From Chloranthus sessilifolius (Eukaryota > Streptophyta > Magnoliopsida > Chloranthales > Chloranthaceae): a stretch of 64,000 nt of DNA. The position numbers and the translations under genes were made by a program. Positions 45,129 to 57,811 of this stretch are shown here, piece after piece. Where the stretch lies: contig CM037586.1 of NCBI GenBank assembly GCA_021018995.1, forward strand, positions 146,548,060 through 146,612,059, written 5' to 3'. The notes under the pieces were generated by a model, which was not told the DNA's origin, searched no databases, and saw only the letters and a list, made by a program, of their open reading frames with translations. Each line of letters begins with the position of its first letter. The first letter of the stretch is position 1.

Positions 45129-48100
45129 CTCTACTTAAAGATGCTGTATAAAGTCAGTCAACCCTAATCAACACAGCCAAGTCAGATAAAAGAAGTCAAC
45201 AAGCATTGAAAACAGTTCAAAGTAGTCTCAAAAGAAACGTACTTCTATGCAGGGTTCAAAATTTCGGCTGATAATTCAAATTATCGGCCGAAATGTATCA
45301 GTTTCGGTCTCCACCGAAACGAAAACTTGAACCAAAATTTTGGTCCAAATATATATGGAGGGGAAATTTTCGGCCGAAATTTCGGTTCAAATTTTCAGTT
45401 TCCATCATGCCCGAAACCAAAAACGAAACCGCTATTTTGATCCTTGCTTCTATGTCAAAAAAGTGTATTCATAATGACCAAATGTTCAGTCACTAGGAGG
45501 CCATCTAGACAATGGCATCATCATAGCACAAATCTCAAGCTCTTGACACAAAAATCAAGCAATCTATATAAAGTTCCAAGAGTCCACAAATGATATGAGT
45601 TCATGGGTGAAAGCCCTGACCTATGGTACAAAAATATGAGCTTAAGATTGGGATATTTATTTTTAGAACATCCTTTTTTATTGGTAAAGATCAAAATTTA
45701 TTAAAGAACAAAAAATGAAAATATAAATACAACCAAGGAGGCGTTATCCCCCCAATGGAACAATCACAACTCACAGAATAGGTAGAGTCAGCCCAACATA
45801 AAGTGACCCAAGAAACTCCTCTTTAGCTAGAGCATCCAGCTCTGAGTTAGCTTCCCAAGGTATAAGGAAGGAAACACCTCTATTAATCACTAAATTGTCT
45901 GCCTCTTCATTAAAATCCACGAACCTCTAAAGGGAGGACCATCTAGTTAATGATTTGGAAGACTACCACCTCAAGAGACACATTGAGAACTTCTTGAAGA
46001 ATGGCAGAGGCTTAGGAGAAGAACTCAGATTTCCCCTATATTAGAATCAACCGCACAAGTTGGCGTAGAAAAAATGAGGGTCTCCCCAAACACATTTTGA
46101 AAGAGGCACTTCATCCATAAGGAGGTATGTGTTGCCAACCACGCTGCTGTCAAAGGTTAGCTTAAGAACCCCACCTTGAGGTTCACGAAGTTGCCAACCT
46201 TCACAAGCCCGACCCAATATCATCTATAACCTCTAGAATGATGCAAATAAAGAAGAATGACCATGGAAAGCTTTTTGTTGCTGATTTCAAAAAAAAAAAC
46301 TACTCATTTGGCCACACAAGATAGCCATGGGACAAAGCTTCCATAATAATCAACCTCTCTCGGTAAATGGACAGGATGAGAAAACTGACACAAGTTCCTA
46401 AAGTCCATCCACACTTTCCCTAAATAACCCACTCCAACTTGCTTAAGAAAGTGGCCCAAATTTTTCACAACAGAGGGCAATGTAGGATGAGATGATGCAT
46501 CATGACCTCCACATTGTTGGACAGCATAGAACAAGCGGTGATCGTGATTTATTTTTAGGAATTCATTTTTTTTTTCATGACAGGGTATCCGGGTATCTTA
46601 GAGCACCAGACTAAGTCCCCGGGCACGTGCAACAGCAGCACGTCACATGTACCAGGAAAGTAGGGATAAATCCCTGCGGGTGGTCAACAGGGGGTGGGAA
46701 TTCAGTTATAAGCCATTTTCATAGAATTTTTAGTTAAAAGTGGTTTCCTTATTTAAGATTACTTAGGTGTCAAGTTATCTTCACTATTTCAAAGTAGAGA
46801 TTTGGGGGTTATGTTACAGAATATGCAATACTTCAGCAACCAGATGAAAATCATGCTCTTTTCTCAACCTGAACTTTAGATTGCATAATGTTTTATAGCA
46901 CAGCCTACACCACCAGTTATGACCTGAGAAACATAAGAGGACTTCTCATCTCATTAAACAGTTATTCAGTACCTCTGTAGCCACAGACAGATGGCCCTTC
47001 CTCCCAGTCTTGTCACCTTGCAACTTCATCTGGAATAGGGTAAAATACGTAACTGATAATGTGCATCATGATGAAGGAAATTAAAACATAAAGCAAATTA
47101 ATACGAATATAAAACCAAATCAAGATTCGAACTTAAGAAATCGATCCAATTACCTTGTAATTCTTCTTGTGCACATTAAAACCAAGAGGCTTAGCAGCTT
47201 CCTCAATTTTGGACATTATCTCATTTGCAGGGCACTGAGAAGTAAATCGTGTTTCTCGCTTAACAAGACCCTGTGTTTTGGGGAATGCGAACAAAGATGA
47301 TTCAGTCGATAATTCCAGTTTTCACTTTTTAAAGAGGCAAAAAAGGGTTAATTTATGCTACATACAGGCTGCTTCTCAAACAAGTTTCCAAGATTAAAGC
47401 CCTGTGACCCGGAAATAAGCGCAAATGCATTCATCGACTCTGGTTTCTCTTTCTTTTCTGTTACAAGATGTTCCTAGAAAATGGAAATCAACAAGTTCAG
47501 GTAGCCAAGTAATATAATCATTTGCATAAAATCAAACTCAAGAATAGCATGACTGCCATCTGAGAATGGATCTAGGCTGGAACATTTTCTGTAGCAGAAT
47601 TTGTGCATTATGGCATATAACAAATGCAGATGCAGTGTTGGTTTTCAAATGCTCCCTAAACCGTAAACCCCTAACCCAAAACATTCTAACATATTTGCAT
47701 TTTCTTGGCAAAGTCAAAACTGTATAGTTCTTGGTGACGGATGTGGATGAAAGATGTTACCTCTGAGTCATTAAAAACAGCATCAACATCTTCAAGGCTC
47801 ACTTCTTTGTCTTGTTCAAATGCTGGCGGTCTGTACCCTTTCTGAAACCATTCATTCTTAATAATTTCTGGAATTGTTATGCGCTGCAACCAAAGAAAAT
47901 TTCACATCATAACCGATAAAAACAAAATATTTCACCTCGTAACATAAAATTTCAAAAATCATGCATGACTAGTATTACTGCATTTCTAGATCCATATTTT
48001 AATTTTTTTAAATGGGTCCATTATCTAGATCCATTCTATGAGGCTTCTAAACATGCACCTCCCCGACCACATGTTACAAGGAAAACTGTAGACGAAAACC

Positions 48101-51100
48101 AACACTACATTCTTTGAATAGCAACAATATGAAAATATGCAGATGAATTCTAAGGCACTTACAGTAAGAGGATTTGGGTCAAGAATACGCTTAATCAATT
48201 TCTTTGCACCGGAAGAAAACCATGAAGGACACGAGAAATTTGCCTTACAAATCTGCAATTTATGTAAATTAGATGTTGCATCAAATTTCTAGCCATTATT
48301 TCTGAAGTAAGAAAAGAGAAACCAAAACAATGAGATACTTACTTTTCTATACAATACCATGAGGCTTGGTTCATCAAAGGGCAAGTATCCAGCCATAAGA
48401 ACAAAAAGAATGACACCACAAGACCATATATCAGACGATGTACCATCATATCCTTTATCGTTGAGTACCTGACAGAAGAAAGTTTCCAAGATGAAACTTG
48501 ATTTCAGTTTAAAGTGGGTGCAACCTGCTTCACTTAATAAAATGTGGAAGAGATAATAGATACCTCAGGAGCAACATAATTTGGGGTTCCACATGCAGTG
48601 TGAAGCAGCCCATCCTCCTGCATTAATCAGAATATCAATTACAATTCTTGTCTTATTAATTCAAAATGCTTTGGAGGGAGGAAAGCATAAGTATAAAGGC
48701 AGGTAATAGACAGAAAAGAAGTCATAGTTAATTTCGACATTTACCAAGATGAGAATTATGGTTGAAAAGAAACTCACAAGAAAAACCCGAAGGAAAAAAC
48801 TATGATGCTCATATGCAGATACAGCTACAGTGAGCAGGATATGATTCACAAATTTCTTGAAATCTAGGACCACATACAGATATAGTAATAATTATATATT
48901 CAAATATTTTAAATATAAGATACTATATGTTTTACATATAGATTTTTTTTAACAAGGGTTTCCAGTAAGGTAACATGCATTTGCACCTTGCATGATAAAA
49001 AATATTACAAATGGAATGATTAAGAGACATCTACTTCCATTTATTTATTTTCTTGACAATTCTTCCATGACAGTATAAGAATACGTAACCCAGATACGGA
49101 TAAGAGTGTTGGATATGGATTTGGGTGTCAAGCATGCATACAGGTCCAGATGCCAGAACTGAGACTCACCTGACCCCCTAACATTTAATTTTTTTTAATT
49201 GTAATTCATTTTTATAATGTTCAATTGTTTTACAATTATAAAATATAAATATTGAAGTATTCCCCTGCCATAGTGTAACTGTACCCATATTTTACTGACA
49301 TGGATACCATGGAGTTTTGTAAGGAAGCCTAGAATGATAGGTTTAGAACTAAGATCTTCCCCTACAATAAAATTAGTCGACAAAAACTTCCTCTTTGAAC
49401 CCAACTGATGTTCATATCAACAATAGAAAGCTATTGGAGTTCTTCCACATGTACTCGTACTACAGGAACTCCATGATCTTTGTAGTAGCAGCCTCTCTTG
49501 ATGTAACCTAGAACACATACCAGATCCCACGGCAGAGGCCTAAGCACTCAAACACAAACCTGCAAGTTTATGAGATATTGAACACATCATGTTGCCCACT
49601 TGCATACTGTTCTTTGTCATTTGTGTACTCCAGGATGGCCCGTGACAACTGACAACAATGCGAAGAGTGACTCAAAATGGTATTGATTGGATGTTGAAAA
49701 AGGTTCAGTTGAATGGATATTTGTAAACCACATCAAAGACACATGAGACTAAAGTATCAATCTTACTATTTTCTTCTCACATTTTGAAAGAAGCGAAGTT
49801 AAAATTTATCAGCGTTTCCACACTCTGCCGAGTTGTTGTAACTGAACTGAGTCGACTTGTGTCCAATAGCAGCAGAAAGAAGTCACTTCATATATATTGA
49901 CTTAGTCGAAAATGACTGCTGCCCTACGATTTTTCTCAAAATTAATGATAAAATCAGATCTGATAACTGTTTCGAATCCAGGGCCTTGCAGCCATAAAAA
50001 GGAAACCATGGACAAGTTAAAGAGCTCTCTGGTCAACCTTGGGTCGCACCAGTTGTGTCTGTTTTTGTATCAGAGGGTTTGTGGTAGTTTATGTTACTTG
50101 ATATTTTGATGTATGATGTACTGAAAGAAATTTATTTTTTTTTATCAAAAATACTGAAAGAATATTGAGTAATGAAAGAATCAGTTTGTTTATTTTCTGT
50201 GCAATTAAAAGAAAAAGAAAATTTTATTCCTTTTTCCATTATTTTATTTTGCTATGTTCTGTTCACTCCCGCTTTGTTGTCAGGTCCATTTGACGTAACA
50301 ACCTGAAATTCGTGTACGGATTTTGGGGCGTCACAAACACCAGGTTTTAAAACCCTGAAAGTGGTCGCAAGGTATTTAATAATTAATGGAAATTCTTGAA
50401 CCCTATGTGTTGGGAATTCAGTTCATTTGATTTAGTTTCATTTTTCTTTTAGTATCAACTGTTTCTTTTTCACTGGTTATTATGAGCAATCATCAATTAT
50501 ACAAGGAAAGTCAGGTTCTTGCACTCCTTACAAGTTTGACACAAAGTATGCACTTCATCTTCCTAACTTTCAGATCTCTGCAAATAAAAATTTGACCTTT
50601 GTCCATTCATTATAACATGTAAATAAAATTTCTGTTCTAAATTTTTGGAGTTTGGGAGTTGTTTTTTTCCTCTTGCCCCAATACAATTAACTCTTGAATT
50701 TTGTGAGGACCCTCTTTTAGACCACTGAGTAAAAATAGTCTCTCTTCCGTGTTTATAGCTTTATAGGATTTGACATTTAGGAAGTATCCACTCCATAAGT
50801 CAATATTTGGGCATTACACGTCATAAATCATTAGCATAACTAAGTTTGGAGCAACTCCAATTGACTTTTTTCGACGAGAATACATACTCTAAAACTTCAC
50901 TAGGACTCTAGATCTAGAAAACCACTGGCACTCTGTTTGCAATTACTTGGTGGACTAAAAAGCATCTCTCTAGAATCTTCCAAGGGGTATGTTCATGTGT
51001 ATACAACAGTGAAGACCCGGAGGGCAGCAATAAGAAGGGACATGGACGGCAAAATTAGAGAAAACTTAATGCTGATCAGAAACAAGTGGAGAAATGGAAC

Positions 51101-54100
51101 TAGCAAAGCTGACCCCAGATAGACGACATAAGGTTGTGATGATGATGATGATGAATATATATATATATATATATATATATGAAACGATTCACACATGTGG
51201 CAGTGTGGAAAGTAATATTAGAGCTCGAACAAGTGGACTGTGAGAATCTGAAAAATTAGAGCTGCCACATCACTTTTTTTAAAATTTCTAGTTCAATCCA
51301 TAAAAACGATCACCAATAAGTGTTAAATGCAAGTGTTACAGATAATCACCAATATCATTCTTTGAAAAAACTTACCAAAAAGAAAAAAAGAATCCTTGTA
51401 ATCCAGTGTTACCTAGATAGGTGTGTCAAGGTGCCAATTTCTAAATATTCCAATAGGGTGGCAAGGCCTTAAGAAAAATAAAATAAATAGATAGAACATA
51501 TATAGAGAAAAATTGAAGGAAATCTTAGAGAACCAATTTAGATATGTAATGAAAAGATTCATAGTTTATGGCGTGAACCTAATTAAAAGTATATTTATAG
51601 TATAAAATCGTTTTCAATGACCCAAACCTTTTTTTTAGTAGTTACTAAACTTTACACATTTTTTTAAAAAACAAAGTTCATTTTATCATTGTCAAAAACG
51701 ATGAGCATTTTAATAGCAATATGTGATTTTTTTATATATGTCTAGAAGTTCCGTACTGTTTGAAGAGTGTCCAAGTGTTGGCACGTGTGCCAAGTGCCAC
51801 CAAGTGCCGGCATGAAAAAATCCTAAAAGTAGAAGTGTCAAGGTAGCACTATTGTAATCTATCCTTTCCTAAAATATCTCTTCGATGCCTTAGTCTCTCT
51901 CTATACCTTTTTCCAAGACCTACTCTTTGCAATTTAAACGACCTATGGAGACAACTTCAAAAAAGGTATGCAATCCTTATTTCGTTTAATTCAATCTATC
52001 AAGCAGAGATTTATATTTACACAAAGCGAGAGTTTACAACAAATTCCCTGAAAGTGCAACTTTATGAGTTCAATCAAATTTCTATGATGACTACTTTACT
52101 TGGTTTATTTTGTCTTAAAAGTTGATCTAACTTTTCTTTCATCAAGTTTCATTCTAAGTTTAATAGAAAACTCAGGTCTATTACTTTTTCGTTATTAGCT
52201 TTGAATGCTTCTACGTGTTTTGTACTTTGTAAAATAGTTTTTTCTATTTGTGGCATTTTTTTTCTAAAATACTGACAAGTAGATGGATAGACTCTAAATA
52301 ATTACAAGAATCAGATTCGTTCTCTCAGAAAGAGAGAAAAACAAATGACCGACCTGAGAGAGGACCATGGTAGTCAAAGCGTCATCATGGCGACGCCATG
52401 GCGAATGACGACAAATTTCGCCATATGCACTGATATGGCGAAACTGTTAAAATGGTGACACCATGGCACCGCCATATTCACAATATATAAAGTTATATAT
52501 ATAAAGTAATATAATTATAAGCTATAATACTTATAAGCTATACATTATAAGTTATATATATAACTTATCAGTAATTATAAACTATATAATTATAAGTTAT
52601 AACTTATAGTTTTATATATAAAAGGAGAATCTAGGGTTTGGATAGCTCTCGCAACTCTTAAGCTCTTGTCTCTCCTCAGTTCTCGCAGCTCCTCTCCTCA
52701 ACTCTCTCTCACATTTTTCTCGGGCCCCCAGCGAAAAAAGGTACACAATTTTTTTTTCCACTCTCTCTTCTTTCTCTCTCTCGCCTCCCTTTCTTCTCTT
52801 GCAACCTCTATCACGAATTGACCAATGGCAACACTACGGTATGTTATTAAATATTTCATACCTTCAAATCTTTCTATATCATATTTATATTTTACTTATA
52901 CTTGCTCATGTTGCGATTTGCGAATTTAGCGAAGTTTCATATTTCATAATTAATATTTGCTCTCTATTTATTGATATTTGTTTATGCCTAATTAATTAGT
53001 TGAATTTTTTTCATCCTCTAGAAAAAATATATGAATTAAAAAATAGTAAAAAAATAAATATTAATGATTAATAAATAAAATAATATTATCATAGCATGGC
53101 GAGCCTCTTCGCCATGGCCTCGACACACCACCTTAACTACCTTGGAGAGGGCGTTGGCATAAAAAGGAGACTTTTTGTAATAATTTTCTAGGGTTTGTTG
53201 GCTTTCGCTCTGCGACCTTGGATTTTGTGGAAAGAAAAACCCTTTTCTGCACTACTCCCATGCACACACACAGAATCACAAAGAGAGAGAGAGAGAGAGA
53301 GAGAGAACACAATTGAGCCACTAGGAAGTGTTGGAAAGTTGAGAATTAGATACAATGAATAGAGATAGCACTCTCTGGGGATTCTCTTCTCACACACGTC
53401 ATTGGATGCTTAAGCTTATGAATTCACCTTTTTGTTACGACTTCATGTCAACAGATCACAATCACAAAATTGTAGAGCCCTGAACTCAATACAAGTCAGC
53501 TTTGACAGAACTGATAGGATACAAGTGTAATAGCTCTTCCCTTGCTACTTGGTACCCAACCCATGCAATAGTCCTAGAAACAGATGCTTCAGATAAATAC
53601 TGGAGTGACATCTCAAGAAGTTCACAGCAAAAGATGTATCTATAATCAGAACTATAAAGCAAAAAATTGCGAAAAATAGGACCGTTGAAATTACCATTAG
53701 AAAATGACAACCTAATCCTAGAAACAAATGCATCAGATAAATACTGGAGTGCTATTTCCTATCTTCTAATTGTCTCATCTATACCTAATGCATTATTTAT
53801 ATATAAAATTTTCCTGAGACAATTATATGTCTTAATTTTTTTCCACTTTCTTAAATTATTATCTTAACGTAATCTCACAAACCTTAATCCCTAAAATCTC
53901 ATGAGATCATAAAATTCTCTTTTAACAAACACCTCTATTAGACTTAGTAAAATAGTTGATAATTTATGGTAAAACAGTTGATAATTTATTCATCAATTAG
54001 TCTAGAGCATGCATAGAATTATAAAATTTCTAATTGTATTAGAGATTTAATAAGGAATAATTAGAGATTTAATAAGGTATGGTCATACTTTATTGTTCAC

Positions 54101-57100
54101 TTAGATTAAGAGCATATTTACTTAGTTGAAATTTGGGAAAAAATCGTCAAGCCAAAAAAAGTGAAACATTCGGTACAATTCAGAAAAAACTGGGGAAGCA
54201 TTTGGGGAAAAAGTAATGGAAATATTAAAACTATTAAAAAATAAATATTATTTTGACAAAAATGAAGAAAATTTCGGCGAAATTTGTAAAAAAGCGCGTT
54301 TAAAACGTAAAAATCGTGATTTTTTTAAAAATATGAGTATTTTTGAAAAAAACCCTGTTTTAAACGTGTTTCCGGCTTCTCATAAATAAAGGTGTTTTAA
54401 ACGTGTTAAAAAAAATCCCTCATTCCCACCCTATCATAAGTCCCCCACTTCCCACCACCCCCCTTCTTTCATGATCAAACTATATGATATTAAAATCACC
54501 GCCCACACACCAAAAAACATCCCACACAGTAGAAATCCCAGCTAATTCAAAATCGGAGCCACACCTTTTTAGCATCATCATTCAGACAATACACCCTGCT
54601 AAACGCCCATTTTGTGGCATCCTCCTTAAAAAAGAAAACCGAGATCGAGTGTTCACCAATTTGGCAATTTCAGCTTCCAGCTCGTCAACTAATAGAGTTG
54701 CAGGCTACAATTATTCCTCCTAAGGCTCCAATAGATTCCAAACTCACCCATCCTCAACAGTTCTACCCAACACCGACCTAATTTTGGCCCATTCGTGTAA
54801 GTTCATTTTGTTTCCTTGAAAGAAACAATTGTCGGGTTTTGAGCAGTGATTGCTGCAGCAACTGACACCCCCTTATTCGGATTTCCCAACCCCTTACCGT
54901 TTCATGACAGTCTCCGCATGAAAAAATCAACACACCACAAAAAGTGCAACCAAACCTCAGATAGCACCCCACACCTCGTACCAGTCTTCTTTGATTTTTA
55001 TATGACAGACCCCACACAAAGTTTGACAGTTCGTGCTTGAGTCTGTCATTATTGCTGGGAGTACTTAAATATCTCTATGCTGGAATTGGCAAAATGATAT
55101 CATAAATTAGCATTCAACATGTATTTATTGCTATGATAGAACAAACCCCTCTAAATCAGAGTTTGACTGGAAAGATGACATAAACAAAACTCGTCATTCT
55201 TCTCTGAACCAAAAAGCGCAAGTGTCAACATAGAAACACTTAGTAATTAGTATCCTCACTGAGGTATCGATTTAAACATATGATTCAGCTGCATTTGAAC
55301 TCCGCCATTGCTGGTCCCAAGCCCATATGAGAAAGGAAGAGGGTTGGCGTCAAGTTGACAGTCGACTATTAAAAAAACCCTGTTAACCTCTACGACGAGA
55401 CCAAGCTGACCCCAAATATAAGGGATAGGTTTCCGATGATGATGATTCAACTGCATTTAGCTAGTTCATGTTTACGATGATGATGATTCAGGTGCATTTG
55501 GCTAGTTCATGTTCTTGAAAATACTAGAAAAGCTTACATAATCACACTAATATGTGGGCTCAAACATTATACTTACCCGTATTTGCTGCGATAGTGCACT
55601 TAATCCAAAGTCTGAAACTTTAAGAACACCAAACGAGTCCAGAAGTAAATTTTCAGGCTGCAAAAGATGTAACCGTAATACATGAGTATAGAGTGCTAGA
55701 TGAAATCTAGCAAAAGAATCAAAATTCCGAGGCACCTCCCAGGAGTCACTATAAACCATTGGGAAGGATATTATAAGGGAAAAAAAAGAAGCTCTTGGTC
55801 AAACCTTCAAATCTCTGTGAAACACTCCCCTACTATGACAATAATCCACAGCATCAATGAGTTGTTGGAAATATCTTCTCGCATCATCCTCTCTAAGTCT
55901 CCCTTGGTTGGCCTTACAACCAAATAGCTAATTAGGTCATGGTGATATATTACAGCTAAGCAGATGCAATGGTATATGCACATGTGCTTTCACTTACACA
56001 AAGGAATTGTGAGCATGTTGTGCAAATATACTACATGTAGATAAATAGTAAGTGTAGGACCAATTTGTGTGCGTGTGCATGTGTATCCACCATTCACATA
56101 TGAGACAATAAGTTTCAACAATATCAAACGAAGAAAGAAGGGGGGGGGTCCTTACTATTTTGTCAAAGAGCTCGCCTCCATCTACAAATTCAAGTGCAAT
56201 ATATATCTTTGCCTTGCTCGCCATGACCTACAATGGGCACAAAGAAAACTAGGTTAAAGAAGATGGCCCAGTGGTTTCTTTGATACCACAGATGGGCAAT
56301 TGGTCGATGATTTTATCCAAACAAATGTTCGTAAAAACATTTTATGCAACAAGTATAAGCTGAAACTAGATAAGATGTCAATACGTGACAAACACTTTCT
56401 GATTTTTATTAGTGATATGTAACACAAGGGCTTCACGTGTGTATCTATGTATCTCCATATAGAACGCCAAGTGAAGTAGTACAAAGCAAACACATATTTG
56501 ACTAAGGTACAAAAAAAGAAAATGGAATGAGAAGAATGCTCCTAGGAATGTAACGTTCCGATAGTCAAATTAGATAAGGTTCAATAATAAAGCATAATAA
56601 GTAGAGATCTATAATAGCTTAAAGTGTACCAATCTCATCACTATGGCACATGTTTAGATTGATCTGTGGCTGTCCAAAACCCAGAAATCACACAAACTGG
56701 ATGATCTGAACCATCTATTCAATGCACCTTTCATGTTCCCTACCTGAAGAATGTAGGCTCTTGATTGGACAAGTTAGATCATTCAATAAAGGTGATATTT
56801 AGTGCGAGGGCCATCTACGAGGTGTCTTGATCAATGTAAGTGTTGTCCCATGATAAAAGGATGAGATTTAGGTGCATGGTATTGTGTGCAAATTATGCAA
56901 ACAGGAATACATGCTGTGAACATGGCAGTGAAAGCAACCATATTCGTAGAACTCTAAATGTTCTTTTTTGGAACTAGTAGACCTGCCTGTTTTCATGGTA
57001 CGGTTCATATGTTCTATTTTACCATGTATCTAGTGAATCTGATGGTTGTTTCACAGGAAAATGGGTAGAAACTTGTATAATACCTCATAAAGCTTGACAA

Positions 57101-57763
57101 CATTTGGATGCTTGATCAGCTTCATTGTAGAAATCTCTCTCTTTATCTGGCAAAAGTGAAATAGAAAAATTAAGATACATAAAGGGAAAAAAACCATATT
57201 ACGGACCTCATACCATCTAAATATTTTTTTAATGACATTTAATACAGAAGATTTTATAACATCGACACATATAAAACAATGCAATCTGGTAGCTTTTGTC
57301 TTGTTATACATAAAATAGTTAAAATTCAAAGTGTTCAATCCCCATCCGCAAAAAAAATTGTCAAAATCTTGTAATCGGATCCATTCAAATTGAACATAAA
57401 TTACTTTAATATATAAGTATGTCACACAGTATATGGCAAGAGAATGCTAGATTTTTATAGTCATCATCGTCATTATCAAAGCCTTATCCCATCTATGTGG
57501 CGCCGGCTATGTGAGTCATATTTCTCCACTCCTTTCTAATCAGCGCTAAGCTTTTTGTAACTTTGCAATCCTTCATATTGCTTCTCACTACTTCCCTCTT
57601 GGTGTTCACAGGTTCCTCTTCTCCTACTCCTTGTGCTTGAATCATTTCAAACCTTCCTACAAGGTCTGCTTATGACCTCGGATTGTCATGTCCAAACTAC
57701 CTAGGATTTAACGAAGTTTTTGTACTAGACCAAAATAAAATTTATTTAGCAAAATTATTTTAT

Positions 57764-57811
<48 letters not shown>

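Larger units (their letters stand above)
44623..46972 (-). other. CIPK9-like intron 12 (2.35 kb, transposon-filled)
   Basis: Second-longest intron, between the exons encoding SVATE and VFEVAPSLH. It contains an AT microsatellite (45073-45126), a palindromic MITE (45250-45446), a decayed minus-strand LINE 3' region (about 45690-46540), and a GC-richer unclassified stretch (about 46570-46690) that I cannot assign to a family. Confidence 0.85.
48618..55576 (-). other. CIPK9-like intron 5 (6.96 kb, transposon-filled)
   Basis: By far the longest intron of the gene; most others are 85-950 bp. It holds an RTE LINE tail (about 50985), a 781-bp palindromic MITE (52365-53145), a GA tract (about 53285-53306), a pararetrovirus RNase H fragment (about 53.5-53.8 kb), a minus-strand LINE endonuclease relic (about 54.4-54.95 kb) and a short RTE insertion with target duplication (55297-55443). 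The part from 48618 to about 50980 shows nothing gene-like. Confidence 0.85.

Noticed and set aside
46570-46690. GC-richer block GGGTATCCGGGTATCTTAGA and onward
   Set aside because: It looks like a known type of dispersed plant repeat, but I could not find ends, pol III boxes or a second copy in the window to classify it.
53133-53397. Leu/Ser-rich minus-strand frames
   Set aside because: Created by the (GA)n tract at about 53285-53306.
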